The position numbers and the translations under genes were made by a program. 64,000 nucleotides of DNA from Nonomuraea coxensis DSM 45129 (GTDB lineage Bacteria; Actinomycetota; Actinomycetes; Streptosporangiales; Streptosporangiaceae). Under the pieces are notes generated by a model. The model saw only the letters and a program-made list of their open reading frames with translations. It was not told the DNA's origin and searched no databases. This document shows, piece after piece, positions 50,495 through 60,103 of the stretch. Within the stretch, counting starts at the first letter, position 1; every line of letters starts with the position of its first letter. The DNA is taken from assembly GCF_019397265.1 (NCBI RefSeq), contig NZ_CP068985.1, positions 7,289,001-7,353,000 of the forward strand. The letters are read 5' to 3'.

Positions 50495-51435
50495 CCGAGG
50501 GCGGCCGTGCGCAGCGAGCGGTAGAGCAGGCGGGCGTCGCCCAGGTGGTGGCGCAGCAGCTTCTCCAGGCCGCCGATCGGCACGAGGTTCTGGGGGGCGC
50601 GCGGGTCCTTGTAGTCGACGCCGGCGAGCGGCGGCAGCGCCAGGGTCACGGCGTCGGCGAGCCGGACGACCTGGGCGGGCTCCAGCTCCGCGCTCGCCTC
50701 GCAGCGCGCGACGCCCGCCCACGGGGCGGAGGACTGCACCGGCAGCCGTACGTACCAGGCGTGCCGCCGCCAGCTCGTGCCCATGAGGAACACCGGCGTC
50801 CGCTGCCCCGGCGCGAGCGCCGCCACCACCGCGGACTGCGGCGGCGGCAGGTAGGCCGTGTGGTGCGTCTTGATGTAGCCGACCGTGCGCGGCAGGTGGC
50901 TGCGGCCCCGCAGCGGCCCGTCCACCAGCAGCAGGTCGTCGCTCTCGGCGCGGTGCCGCACCGCGAGGTCCACCTCGAGCTGGGTGACCTGCCGCTGCAA
51001 CGCCAGGGACAGCTCCTCGAAGCTGGCGTCGGCGGCCTTGCTCGGGTGGTAGGTGGCGTGCGGCGTCTTGACCTCGGGCGCGTGCGGGGAGGCGGAGATG
51101 AGCGTCCTGTTGACCTCGATCGCGGCCAGGTCGGCGCCCTCGGGCCCGCACCGGACGATGCCGGCCGCGTACGAGGCCGCGATCCCCGGCACCGGCATCG
51201 GCGCGCCGGGGTCGTCCACCCAGACCCGCGCGTCCACGCGGCGCACCCCGTCGGCGACCAGCAGCGACGCGGGCGGGACTGCGTCGGGCGCGGGCGTGAC
51301 CGGCTGCCAGGCGGCGGGCTGGAGCTCGATGTCGAGCACCAGCTCGGCGCTCGTGGCGCCCAGCTCGGCGATGTTCTCGACGGCGAGCGCGGCGGCGTAG
51401 CCCGGGTCCCACGGGTCGACGGTGAAGCCGCTCAC
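50491..51435 (-). CDS. nurA: NurA-like 5'-3' nuclease
   Basis: A 314-residue NurA-domain protein: LLVADGVRRVDARVW carries the first metal Asp, LLLVDGPLRGR the second, and HTAYLPPPQ with a late VDYKDPRAPQNLVPI the family C-terminus. NurA with the HerA translocase resects DNA ends in archaea. Here the GTG overlaps the sbcC stop (GTGA), placing it last in a herA-sbcD-sbcC-nurA operon. Its stop codon lies in the target duplication of the mobile unit next door. Confidence 0.85.
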   Translation of the reverse strand: MSGFTVDPWDPGYAAALAVENIAELGATSAELVLDIELQPAAWQPVTPAPDAVPPASLLVADGVRRVDARVWVDDPGAPMPVPGIAASYAAGIVRCGPEGADLAAIEVNRTLISASPHAPEVKTPHATYHPSKAADASFEELSLALQRQVTQLEVDLAVRHRAESDDLLLVDGPLRGRSHLPRTVGYIKTHHTAYLPPPQSAVVAALAPGQRTPVFLMGTSWRRHAWYVRLPVQSSAPWAGVARCEASAELEPAQVVRLADAVTLALPPLAGVDYKDPRAPQNLVPIGGLEKLLRHHLGDARLLYRSLRTAALG

Positions 51436-53909
51436 GCGACGATCCCGGCCTTGCGGACGTGGGAGCCCTTGCCGTCGCGGCTGACCTCGAAGCGCACCGG
51501 CACCCGCTCGGCCAGCGCGGGCACGTGGGTGACCAGGCCGATCATGCGGTCCTGGCCGGCGGCGAGGCGTTCGAGCGTGGTGGCGACGGTGTCGAGGGTG
51601 GCGGGGTCGAGGGTGCCGAAGCCCTCATCCAGGAAGATCGAGTCGAGGCTCTTGGCGACCGCCCCGGACAGCGCGAGCGCCAGGGCGAGCGCCGCCTGGA
51701 AGGTCTCGCCGCCGGACAGGGTGCGGGCGCTGCGCCGCAGGCCGGCCTCGGCGTGGTCGATCACCTCGATGTCGCCGGTGCGGTCGGCGAGGGCCAGCTC
51801 GTACTGGCCGTCGGACAGCTCGCGCAGCGTCTCCGAGGCCGTGGCGACGAGCACCGCCAGCGCCTCGGCGCACAGCCAGCGCTCGAAGGCGTTGGCGCGC
51901 AGCCGCAGCGCCAGCTCGTGGGCGACCTTGGCCTCGTGCTCCTTCATCGCGATCCGCTGCTCCAGCTCGGCGGCGCGCCTGCGTTCCTCCCTGAGCCGGT
52001 CGAGGTCGCTCTCGGCGCGGGCGAGGGCGCCGGCGACGGCGGCGCCGTACTGGTCGGGCGAGGCGTCGCGGGGCGGGACGACGCCGTGTTCGGCGAGGCG
52101 TTCCGCGAGCCTGCGGCGGTCGGCGGCGAGCCGGTCGCGGGCCTCGGCGAGCTGCTTCTCCCGCGCGGAGAGCGCGGCGCGGGCGGCTTCCGCGGCCCGG
52201 TCGCGCCAGGCGAGCAGCTCACTCCAGGCCCGGTGCAGGTCGTCGCGGACGAGCGGCGGCGGCGCCTCCCACCCCGCGCCCTCCCACCCCGTGCCCTCGC
52301 GCTCCTCGACGGCGACGGGCGGGCGGCCGCCGGAGACGAGGAGCTGGTCGCGGGCGGACTCCAGCGCCTGCCAGGCCGACGCCGTCTGGCGTTCGACCTG
52401 GTCGGCGTGGTCGCGGGCGCGCTGCAGCCGGCCGCGGGCGGCGCGGACGGCGGCGCGGGCCTCCCCCGCCACCGCGTCGGCCTTGGCGATCTCCGCGAGC
52501 CGCGCCTCCAGCTCGGCGCGGTCGCCGGGCGCGGGCAGCCCGGCGAGCTGGGCCTCCAGCCCTTCCGCCTGCCTGGCCAGCAGGGACGCCGACGTCTCGG
52601 CCTTGGCGTGCGCGGCGCGGGCGCGCTGGGCCCGCTCGCGCTCCTGGGCGAGGGCGCGGTCGGCGGTGCGCATGTCGGCGGGCGAGCGGTGCAGCGGCAG
52701 CTCGGCGACCGGGTGGTGGCAGACCGGGCACGGCTCGCCGACGGCCAGCCGGTGGACCAGGTGGGCGGCGGCGTGGGCGTCGCGCAGGCGTTCGCGCCGC
52801 TCCTCGGCGGCGCCGGCGGCCTGCTCGGCGGCCTCCGCGGCGGCGGCCAGACCGGCGAGGCCCGCGGCGGCGGCCTCGGCCTCGGCTCGGGTGCGGGCGG
52901 CGTCGGCGGCGAGGCGGTCGCGTGCGTCGAGCGCCGCCAGGGCGGCCCGTGGCGCGCCGCGGTCGCCCAGCGCGGCCAGCGACTCGAACGCCTCGTGCTC
53001 GTCGGCCTCCAGCGTGGCGACCTCGCGGGTCAGCGTCTCGACGGCCTCGGCGGCGGCGCGGCGGGCCGAGGCCAGGGTGGGGACGGCGTCGGGCATGGCG
53101 AGCCTGGCCAGCACCGCCTGCCGTTCGGCGACGGCGGCCCGGTCCTGCTCGGCGCGGCGGATGTCGCCCTCGCGGGAGCGCAGCAGGTCGAGGTCGGCGC
53201 CGATGGCGTCGGAGAGCCGGCGCAGCGCCTCCATGCGCTCGGCCAGCTCGCGCTCGGCCTCCTCGCTCGCGCCGGACAGCTTGGCGAGCTGGTCGCGGGC
53301 GAAGGACGCCTCCTGCCCCGCGCTCTCCTCCTCGCGGGCGGCGCGCTGCCTGATCAGCTCGTACACGTCGGCGTCGAGAAGCTGCACCAGCAGGTCCTGG
53401 CGTTCGCGCGGGGCGGCGTGCAGGAACTCGGCGAAGCGGCCCTGCGGCAGCACCACGCACTGGGTGAAGAAGCGGTATTCGAGGCCGGTGACCCGCTGCG
53501 CCTCGGGGGTGACGCCCTCGCCCTCGGCGAGCGGCTTGACCACGGCCTCGAACGCCTGCTCCAGCGGCGCGGCGGGATCGAGCTCGTCGAGCCGCGCCTC
53601 CTTGGTGCGGACCGCGCCCTTGGCGTCGCGCACCATGGCGCGGACCACGCCGTAGCGGCGGCCGTCGCTGTCGAAGACCATCGCGACCTTGCCGGCCGCG
53701 ACGGACGGCGCGAGAGCGTGCGCGACCGCGCCTTCCCTGCCCCAGCGCGGCACGGTGCCGTAGAGGGCGAAGCAGACGGCGTCGATGATCGTGCTCTTGC
53801 CCGCGCCGGTCGGGCCGACGAGCGCGAAGTAGTCGGTGTCGGAGAAGTCGACGGTCACCGGCTCGCGGAAGCTGCCGAAGTGGTCGAGGTGGAGCAGCAG
53901 GGGTCGCAT
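51432..53909 (-). CDS. sbcC: SbcC/Rad50-type ATPase
   Basis: An 825-residue SMC-like protein. N-terminal Walker A GPTGAGKST, two long coiled coils separated by the zinc hook GEPCPVCHHP near residue 390, and C-terminal signature TLSGGETFQAALALALAL with Walker B SIFLDEGFGTLD. Shorter than E. coli SbcC (about 1050) because the coiled coils are shorter. It overlaps sbcD by one base and nurA by four. With SbcD it forms the Mre11-Rad50 nuclease that opens blocked DNA ends. Confidence 0.93.
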   Translation of the reverse strand: MRPLLLHLDHFGSFREPVTVDFSDTDYFALVGPTGAGKSTIIDAVCFALYGTVPRWGREGAVAHALAPSVAAGKVAMVFDSDGRRYGVVRAMVRDAKGAVRTKEARLDELDPAAPLEQAFEAVVKPLAEGEGVTPEAQRVTGLEYRFFTQCVVLPQGRFAEFLHAAPRERQDLLVQLLDADVYELIRQRAAREEESAGQEASFARDQLAKLSGASEEAERELAERMEALRRLSDAIGADLDLLRSREGDIRRAEQDRAAVAERQAVLARLAMPDAVPTLASARRAAAEAVETLTREVATLEADEHEAFESLAALGDRGAPRAALAALDARDRLAADAARTRAEAEAAAAGLAGLAAAAEAAEQAAGAAEERRERLRDAHAAAHLVHRLAVGEPCPVCHHPVAELPLHRSPADMRTADRALAQERERAQRARAAHAKAETSASLLARQAEGLEAQLAGLPAPGDRAELEARLAEIAKADAVAGEARAAVRAARGRLQRARDHADQVERQTASAWQALESARDQLLVSGGRPPVAVEEREGTGWEGAGWEAPPPLVRDDLHRAWSELLAWRDRAAEAARAALSAREKQLAEARDRLAADRRRLAERLAEHGVVPPRDASPDQYGAAVAGALARAESDLDRLREERRRAAELEQRIAMKEHEAKVAHELALRLRANAFERWLCAEALAVLVATASETLRELSDGQYELALADRTGDIEVIDHAEAGLRRSARTLSGGETFQAALALALALSGAVAKSLDSIFLDEGFGTLDPATLDTVATTLERLAAGQDRMIGLVTHVPALAERVPVRFEVSRDGKGSHVRKAGIVA

Positions 53910-55051
53910 CAGCCGGTCACCTCGTCGTAGAGCCGGTCGAACAGGGCGGCCACCTGGTCGTCGTGGCGTCCGGTGGCGGCGAGGTAGTCGCGGAACAGCT
54001 CGCGCGGGCTGCGGCCGGCCGTGCCGGCCCGGCGGGTGGCGGGCACCGGGCGGAACTTCTCGTCCAGCATGACGTCCACGGCGGCGCCGGCGAGCAGCTC
54101 GCGCACGTCGTCGGCGAGCCCCACGCGGGGTTTCTCCTCCACGACGACCTTGAGCCAGTCGTCGCCGGGGTCGATGCCCTCCAGCTGCTCCAGCGTGCCG
54201 CGCACGGTGCGGAGGCGGCGGGCCGAGGAGAAGGACAGCTCGCGGACCACGGCGGGCCGGCCCGGCGTGACCTCGACCAGCAGCGCGCCGGGCACGTTGC
54301 CCTCCTCGCCGAAGTCGACGTTGAGCGGCGAGCCGCTGTACCAGATCGGGCAGGGGCCGGGGATCTGCTGGCGGCGGTGGAGGTGGCCGAGGGCGGCGTA
54401 CTGGGTGGAGGGCGGGAAGGCGGTCGGCTCGAAGTAGTAGGAGAAGATCGACTGGGCCTCGCGCTCGCCGCCGCCGAACGCGCCGCCCGGCAGGGTGCCG
54501 TGGGTGGTGACGAGGTTGACGGTGTCGCCGTGGAAGCCGGCGGTGAGCGCGCCGATCAGCTCGCCGACGCGGGAGGCGTAGTCGCGGTTGTGCTCGGCGG
54601 CGGTGCCGGTGAGCACCTCGGCGGCGCGGACGACGTAGCGGTGCGACAGGAACGGCAGAACCGCGAGGCGCACCGGCTCGCCCGTACGCGCGGTGAAGGC
54701 GAGCGTGCCGCCCGCGTCGGGGCGGCGGAAGACGCCGACCACGTGCAGGCCGAGCTTGCCCAGCACGGGCCGGTAGACCTCGAGGAGCTGCGGGTTGTCG
54801 TGGTTGCCCGCCAGCACGACCACGTCGCGGTCCTCGCCGCGCAGCGCCATGAGCGCGCCCAGCACCAGCGACTGCGCCTCCGGCGTGGGCGCGGAGGTGT
54901 CGAAGAGGTCGCCGGCCACGATGACGGCGTCCACGTCGTGGGCGCGGGCGGCGGCGACCAGCTCGCGCAGCACCTCACGGTGCTCGTCGAGGCGGGAGCG
55001 GCCCTTGAGCACCTTGCCCACGTGCCAGTCCGCGGTGTGCAGGATCTTCAC
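53909..55051 (-). CDS. sbcD: SbcD/Mre11-type nuclease
   Basis: A 380-residue calcineurin-like nuclease. Phosphodiesterase motifs: ADWHVGK (7-13), VAGDLFDTSAP (near 46), LAGNHDN (near 80), VTTHGTLPG and ALGHLHRRQ. GTG start with GGTGA upstream. The C-terminal capping domain follows. It cuts hairpins and protein-capped ends with SbcC. Fifteen bases downstream of herA in the operon. Confidence 0.94.
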   Translation of the reverse strand: MKILHTADWHVGKVLKGRSRLDEHREVLRELVAAARAHDVDAVIVAGDLFDTSAPTPEAQSLVLGALMALRGEDRDVVVLAGNHDNPQLLEVYRPVLGKLGLHVVGVFRRPDAGGTLAFTARTGEPVRLAVLPFLSHRYVVRAAEVLTGTAAEHNRDYASRVGELIGALTAGFHGDTVNLVTTHGTLPGGAFGGGEREAQSIFSYYFEPTAFPPSTQYAALGHLHRRQQIPGPCPIWYSGSPLNVDFGEEGNVPGALLVEVTPGRPAVVRELSFSSARRLRTVRGTLEQLEGIDPGDDWLKVVVEEKPRVGLADDVRELLAGAAVDVMLDEKFRPVPATRRAGTAGRSPRELFRDYLAATGRHDDQVAALFDRLYDEVTG

Positions 55052-55066
55052 GAAATCACCTGTGGG

Positions 55067-56845
55067 TCAGAAGGGCGGGATGTCGTCTTCGACGGCGGAC
55101 GGGAGGCCCTGGAACGGGTCGGCGCCCGTCCTCGCGGCGGTGTCGGCGCGCGGCGCGGCCTCGGCGGGCCGGGTGGCCCAGGCGGGGAACGGGAAGGCCA
55201 CGGCCAGCGGCACCGGGATCTCCGGCTGGGCCACGAACATGGTGCCCGGTTTGGCGATGGTGGCGCGCTCGCGGACGGCCGGGGGCATCCAGCCGTACTC
55301 GGAGCGGGCGGCCTCGGCCGGGTCGAGCCGCCCGGCGACGCGGACGGCGCTGTTGGAGACGATCCGCCGCTCCACCTCGGAGGCGGTCTGCTGGGCGCCG
55401 ATGAGGATGACGCCGAGCGAGCGGCCCCGCTCGGCGACGTCCAGCAGGATCTCCTTGATCGGGGAGTCGCCCTCGCGCGGCGCGTACTTGTTGAGCTCGT
55501 CCAGCACCACGAACAGCAGCGGCTTGGCGGTGCCAGAGGACTCCTTGCGGTGGAACTCGCCGCGCAGCACCACGCCGACCACGAACCGCTGCGCCCGCTC
55601 GGGCAGGTTGTGCAGGTCGACGATGGAGACCTGGGCGTCGGAGGTGCTGACCGAGTGGCTGCGGTAGAAGGGCAGGTCGCCGCGGACGATCGGGGACAGC
55701 GGGCGGACGGCGCTGCGCAGGCGGCGCAGGAAGGCGTTGACGGTGCCGAGCGGGGTCTGCGCGCCGGTCCAGTCCCTGCGGCTGTCCTCCTCCTGGAGCT
55801 GGTCGGAGAGCATCTCGACGAGGTCGGCGAAGGTGCGGCAGGTGGTGCCCTGCACGCGGACGGCGCCGCCGTCGCCGATCGGCTCGGCCCACGACTTCAG
55901 CCGGGCCGCGACCTGCCCGACGAGCAGGGAGTAGCCGGCCCGCTCGTCGTCGGCGTCGGCGAAGACGAAACGCAGCAGCTCCTCCTGGCAGAACTCGACC
56001 AGGGTCCAGTAGAAGGCGCTGACGCCCTGCGTGCGGGCGGCGACGTGCGGGACGCCGTTGGGGTCGCCGGGGCGCGGCGGGGCGAAGACGTGGACGCTGC
56101 CGAAGGCCCGCGCGGGCAGCCCGAGCCTGGCGTAGCCGTCGCGGGCGCGCTGGTCGAGCCGGGTGTTGTCGTGGTCGAGGAAGAGCAGGTCCTCGCCCTT
56201 GACGGAGAAGATGAGCGCCTTGGTGTTGGCGGACTCGGCGTCGAGCACGCCGGAGTTGAAGATCGAGTAGAGCAGGAACGTGGCGAAGGACGTCTTGGTC
56301 GCCACGCCCGACACGCCGGAGATCGACACGTGCGCGCCGCGGGTGCCGTCGAGGAAGTCGAAGTTGACGTAGAGCGGCTGGCCGTCGCGGCCCATGCCGA
56401 GCGGGATGCGGCGCTCCATGACGTCGAAGTAGAGCGCCTGGTCGCGGTCGCCGGCGCCGGCCAGGTAGACCTGGGCGCCGGGCAGCGGCGGCACGAACAC
56501 CTCCGGCTCGACCCGGGTCACCCGCACCTCGGCCACCTCGACGACGGCGGCCGGCAGCGCGCCGTCGGCGATGAGGAACACGTCGGAGTCGTACGCGGCG
56601 CCCTCGTGCCGGGCCTCCACCGTGGTGACCACGCCCGCGACCAGCACCGGGCCGTGGCCCGGCACCTCCCGTCTGGTCACCACCACGTCGTCGAGCTGGA
56701 CCACCTTGCCCGGCTCCAGGCCCACCCAGAACGACAGCGGCGAGGCCGCCTGCGTGCCGAGGACCCGCCCGACCACCTCACCGGTCACCTGCGGCCCACC
56801 GGCCGCCGTGGCCGCCTGCGGGCTCGCCGCTCCGTTGACCGTCAC
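55067..56845 (-). CDS. herA: HerA-type hexameric ATPase (DUF87)
   Basis: A 592-residue HerA/FtsK-superfamily translocase. An N-terminal HAS-barrel (residues 10-80: VTGEVVGRVLGTQAASPLSFWV) precedes the ATPase core with GVSGVATKTS at the Walker A site, VVLDELNKYAP as Walker B and QQTASEVERRIVSNSAVRVAGRLD as the arginine-finger region. The Walker A is the actinobacterial variant with Ala/Thr before Lys. GTG start chosen because GGAGG lies five bases upstream. First gene of the resection operon; it should drive NurA and the SbcCD complex along duplex ends. Confidence 0.86.
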   Translation of the reverse strand: MTVNGAASPQAATAAGGPQVTGEVVGRVLGTQAASPLSFWVGLEPGKVVQLDDVVVTRREVPGHGPVLVAGVVTTVEARHEGAAYDSDVFLIADGALPAAVVEVAEVRVTRVEPEVFVPPLPGAQVYLAGAGDRDQALYFDVMERRIPLGMGRDGQPLYVNFDFLDGTRGAHVSISGVSGVATKTSFATFLLYSIFNSGVLDAESANTKALIFSVKGEDLLFLDHDNTRLDQRARDGYARLGLPARAFGSVHVFAPPRPGDPNGVPHVAARTQGVSAFYWTLVEFCQEELLRFVFADADDERAGYSLLVGQVAARLKSWAEPIGDGGAVRVQGTTCRTFADLVEMLSDQLQEEDSRRDWTGAQTPLGTVNAFLRRLRSAVRPLSPIVRGDLPFYRSHSVSTSDAQVSIVDLHNLPERAQRFVVGVVLRGEFHRKESSGTAKPLLFVVLDELNKYAPREGDSPIKEILLDVAERGRSLGVILIGAQQTASEVERRIVSNSAVRVAGRLDPAEAARSEYGWMPPAVRERATIAKPGTMFVAQPEIPVPLAVAFPFPAWATRPAEAAPRADTAARTGADPFQGLPSAVEDDIPPF

Positions 56846-56934
56846 CAATCCCTCCGCCCCCAACCAACGCCCTCCCAAGGAGGGTAGTGGGGCGGGCGGG
56901 GTGCGTCCGGCTCATTCGGCCGCGCGGGCCCCGC

Positions 56935-57906
56935 TCATGCGTCGCCCCGCGCGACGGGAACGCGGTGGACGCGCAGCTCGTGCGCGCCGTCGGCGCGGGT
57001 CATCTCGTAGTAGAGCCACCAGTGGCCGTCGTGGAGCAGCGCGTCGAGGTAGCGGACCGAGCCGGTGCCGTACGGGGAGGTGACCCAGGGGCCGTACTCG
57101 GAGAGCCGCCGCCAGGAGAACAGGTCGGAGGAGACGGCGACGCCGCAGCGCTCCTCGTAGTTCTCGGTGTGGGCGGCCGAGCCGTCGTAGAAGCCGACGT
57201 AGCCGCCGCCGGGCACGGGGACGACGCTGTTGAGCCTGGCCTGGTAGCGGTCCCATCCGGTGCCGACGGGCAGGACCGCGCCGCGCCAGGTGAACGACTC
57301 GCCGTCGAGGCTGGTGGCCAGGCCGGTCGGGTGGACGGTCGCGCCGACGTTGTAGATGTCGGCGGTGGCGTGGGCCTTCGGGTCGGGGCGGTCGAGGGGC
57401 GCGGCGTAGCTGGCGAACAGGTACGTCACAGGCCCGGCCCGCAGCACGAACGGGTCCTTGACCCCTTCGGTGCCGGTCGAGGCCGCGGTCAGGACCGGCC
57501 GGGCCCGGGTGACGTCGAACCTCGACGGGTGCTCGGCGGTCAGCGCGTCGATGCGCCAGCGGTTGTCGGCGGGGTCCACGTACGACAGGTAGAGCCGGTA
57601 GCCGCCGCTGACCGGCATCAGGCAGAAGCGTTCCATGGAGGGGGTGCCGAGCTCGTCCTTGTGCACGCTCCACACGTCGGTGAACCGCAGGCCGTCGTCG
57701 CTGACGGCGACCGCGCACTGCCAGCCGCGCTCGGTCTCGGCGCCCCTCGGCCGCCGCCGGCGGTAGGTGAGCCAGAACCGCTCGCCGTCGTGCAGGACTC
57801 CGGCCGCGCCGCTCCAGTAGCCCGGTTCGTCCTTCTCCGGCTCCAGCACCACGGAGCCCGCCACCGGATCGAACGCGGACAGCGGAGCGAACACACGATT
57901 TCCCAC
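56935..57906 (-). CDS. Glycoside hydrolase-like five-bladed propeller protein
   Basis: A 323-residue protein that reads like a GH43/GH32/GH62-type beta-propeller: repeats such as YWSGAAGVLHDGERFWLTYRRR, RFCLMPVSGGYRLYLSYVDP, FVLRAGPVTYLFASYAAP and YVGFYDGSAAHTENYEERCG, each blade with a tyrosine-rich strand. No signal peptide, so it acts inside the cell. The start GTG follows AAAGGTAGG and lies 5 bp after the ROK gene, so they form an operon. Substrate unknown; the setting suggests an imported glycoside. Confidence 0.75.
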   Translation of the reverse strand: MGNRVFAPLSAFDPVAGSVVLEPEKDEPGYWSGAAGVLHDGERFWLTYRRRRPRGAETERGWQCAVAVSDDGLRFTDVWSVHKDELGTPSMERFCLMPVSGGYRLYLSYVDPADNRWRIDALTAEHPSRFDVTRARPVLTAASTGTEGVKDPFVLRAGPVTYLFASYAAPLDRPDPKAHATADIYNVGATVHPTGLATSLDGESFTWRGAVLPVGTGWDRYQARLNSVVPVPGGGYVGFYDGSAAHTENYEERCGVAVSSDLFSWRRLSEYGPWVTSPYGTGSVRYLDALLHDGHWWLYYEMTRADGAHELRVHRVPVARGDA

Positions 57907-57911
57907 TATGC

Positions 57912-59039
57912 CTACCTTTCGTACAAGAAACTGTCCAGGGCGACGGCGGCTCCGCCCACGACCCCGGCGTCGCCGCCGAGGGTCGGACGCTCCACCCGTA
58001 CCATGTCGCGCAGCACCGGGAACACCTTGGCGCGCAGCGCGGCGCGCACCCGGTCGAAGACCGGCTCGGGAGCGGTGCGGAAGATGCCGCCGAGCAGGAT
58101 CAGCTCGGGGTTGAGCAGGTTGACCACGCTGGCCAGGCCCGTGGTCAGGTGGTCGGCGACCTCGCCGAGCAGCGCGTCGTCCAGCTCCGCGAGCGGGTCG
58201 GGCGAGCGGCGGCCGAGCCGTTCGGCGAGGTACGCCTCCGACACGACGGTCTCCAGGCAGCCGGTCGCGCCGCACGCGCACGTCCTGCCCTTCTCCCGCA
58301 CGCGCAGGTGGCCGAGCTCGGTCACGCCGTACGCGCCGGGCCGGAACGGCTGCCCGCCGATCACGAGACCCGCGCCCACGCCGGTGCGGACGTGGACGTA
58401 GAGGAGCGGGTCCGCGCCGCCGGTCGCGCCGTAGCGGCTCTCGGCGAGCGCCATGGAGCGCACGTTGTGGTCCACGACCGCGGGGACGCCGAGCGCGGGC
58501 TCCAGCAGGTCGGCGAAGGGCACGTCGCGCCAGCCGAGGTTGACCGACAGCACGTTGCGGCGGTGCGCGGCGTCCACCGGGCCGGGCGCGGCGACACCCA
58601 CGCCGAGCAGCCGCCCGTCGGGCAGGCCCTTGGCCAGCAGCGACGCCTCCTCGGCGATGCGGGCGACCACCCGCTCGGGCCGCTCGGCGGGGTCGAAGGC
58701 GAACGACGCGCTCCGCGACACCCGGGCCCTGAGGTCGCACAGCCCGAGCTCGACCGTGCCCGCGCCGACCCGTACGCCGATGACGTGCCGGGCGTCGGCC
58801 CGGATGCCGATGCCCGTGGACGGCCGGCCGACCCGCTGGCCGGCCCCCTCCACGGCGCCCTCGGCGACCAGGCCCTCGTCGAGGAGCTGGCCGACGACCT
58901 TGGTCATGGTGGTGGCCGACAGGCCGAGCCGCCGCGCGAGGTCGGCGCGCGGCTGGGGGCCGTCGTCGCGCAGGCTGCGCAGCACGAGCCGGAGATGGTG
59001 CCGGCGCACGTCCTGGACCGGTGAGATCCGCTCGCCCAT
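57912..59039 (-). CDS. ROK-family transcriptional repressor
   Basis: A 375-residue regulator. N-terminal winged helix (QPRADLARRLGLSATTMTKVVGQLLDEGLV) and a ROK domain with the sugar-binding VVDHNVRSMALAES region, the zinc motif GHLRVREKGRTCACGATGCLE and PELILLGGIFRTAP. ROK repressors respond to a sugar and are usually adjacent to the genes they control. It precedes the propeller glycosidase by 5 bp; upstream lies a 186-bp intergenic stretch with the promoter. Confidence 0.92.
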   Translation of the reverse strand: MGERISPVQDVRRHHLRLVLRSLRDDGPQPRADLARRLGLSATTMTKVVGQLLDEGLVAEGAVEGAGQRVGRPSTGIGIRADARHVIGVRVGAGTVELGLCDLRARVSRSASFAFDPAERPERVVARIAEEASLLAKGLPDGRLLGVGVAAPGPVDAAHRRNVLSVNLGWRDVPFADLLEPALGVPAVVDHNVRSMALAESRYGATGGADPLLYVHVRTGVGAGLVIGGQPFRPGAYGVTELGHLRVREKGRTCACGATGCLETVVSEAYLAERLGRRSPDPLAELDDALLGEVADHLTTGLASVVNLLNPELILLGGIFRTAPEPVFDRVRAALRAKVFPVLRDMVRVERPTLGGDAGVVGGAAVALDSFLYER

Positions 59040-59225
59040 GGTCGCCCCTTAAGTAACTACTGGTGAGAAAATAAGGGTTCTGACCGAATTAGGCAATATG
59101 CCGCAAATGAACACCTTTGCCGCCCGTGCCCCGACGTCACGGCGGGTGACCTTGCTCAGCTGGAGAGATCGTGGAACCTTGAACACTTTGTTCCGTCATG
59201 TCCCCGTCGTTCTCAGGAGCCCGCC

Positions 59226-60023
59226 GTGCGTGTCGCCCTGATCGTCCCCCTCGCCGCCCTTCTGTTAGGGAGCGCCCCCGCGTCCGCCGCGGCCCCCGAG
59301 GTGCTGGACTACACGTGCACCACGACCGCGACCGGCGACAAGCAGAACGTCAAGCTGAGCGTCGAGCTGACCGTGCCGGCCACCGGCGGCGTCCAGCAGA
59401 ACCTGTCGATCGGCTGGAAGGGCGCCTACTCCGGCTCGGCGCAGCTCCTCGCGCCCGCGACCGGCCTGGAGGCCGGGCTCAACCTGTACGCCTACGTCGG
59501 CATCAGCCGCATCCCCCGCCTGACCTCGGCCACGGGCGTCGCCCAGCTCACCGGCGTCGTCCCCGGCGCGCCGATCGCCCTCCCCACGACGACGGTCAAC
59601 CTGACGACCACCCCGCCGGAGGCGGGGACGGGCACGGTGCACGCGGCGTCGGTCAACTTCGGCTCCAGCCCGCAGGAGCCGGTGATCGAGTGCGAGCTCG
59701 CGAGCACCGCCGGGCGCAAGGAGCACCCGCTGACGATCAGCGCCACGGGCGCGACGCCCAGCCCGACCCCCACGCCCAGCACCACCCCGAGCGAGACCCC
59801 CACCCCGACGCCCACCCCCACTCCCACGGACGACGAGGAGGAGGACCCGGAGGACGACCCCGCCCCGGAGGAGAGCGAGAGCTCGAAGGTGCCGTCCGGC
59901 GGCGTCTCCACGGGAGGCGGCGGCGAGGCCGGTCCCGACGGGCGGGCGCTGATCCTGACCGGCTCCCTGCTGCTGCTGGCCGGCGGTACGGGCCTCGTCC
60001 TGCGCCGTCGCCGGCTGTCGTGA
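59226..60023 (+). CDS. Secreted protein with a Thr/Pro stalk and C-terminal anchor
   Basis: A 265-residue protein beginning at GTG (CAGGAG upstream) with a signal peptide cut near SASAAAP. The mature part (about 140 residues, two Cys at YTCTT and IECEL) is a beta-rich domain of the DUF6801 type seen in Streptosporangiales; then come a (Pro-Thr)n stalk, an acidic stretch (DDEEEDPEDDPAPEE) and a final helix followed by RRRRLS. No LPxTG motif, so it is held by the helix, not by sortase. Confidence 0.75.
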   Translation: MRVALIVPLAALLLGSAPASAAAPEVLDYTCTTTATGDKQNVKLSVELTVPATGGVQQNLSIGWKGAYSGSAQLLAPATGLEAGLNLYAYVGISRIPRLTSATGVAQLTGVVPGAPIALPTTTVNLTTTPPEAGTGTVHAASVNFGSSPQEPVIECELASTAGRKEHPLTISATGATPSPTPTPSTTPSETPTPTPTPTPTDDEEEDPEDDPAPEESESSKVPSGGVSTGGGGEAGPDGRALILTGSLLLLAGGTGLVLRRRRLS

Positions 60024-60080
60024 TCGCGATTGTGACCAGGAGCACGTGACCAGGAGGGGCCCCGGCATTCCCCAGCGGCG

Positions 60081-60097
60081 AAGGTTAGCCTAACCTT
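60081..60097 (+). promoter_or_regulatory. DtxR/IdeR iron box
   Basis: AAGGTTAGCCTAACCTT, a near-perfect match to the core of the DtxR consensus (TTAGGTTAGGCTAACCTAA), ending 7 bases before the ATG of the ATPase gene. It predicts iron-dependent repression of the whole uptake operon. Confidence 0.88.
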
Positions 60098-60103
60098 ATC
60101 TTC

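Noticed and set aside
51459..53930. An 823-codon plus-strand frame opposite sbcC
   Set aside because: Same artefact of GC bias; sbcC has Walker motifs, zinc hook and overlapping neighbours.
53963..56887. A 974-codon plus-strand frame opposite sbcD/herA
   Set aside because: Low-complexity Gly/Val/Glu-rich translation with no start signals; the minus-strand genes explain the region.
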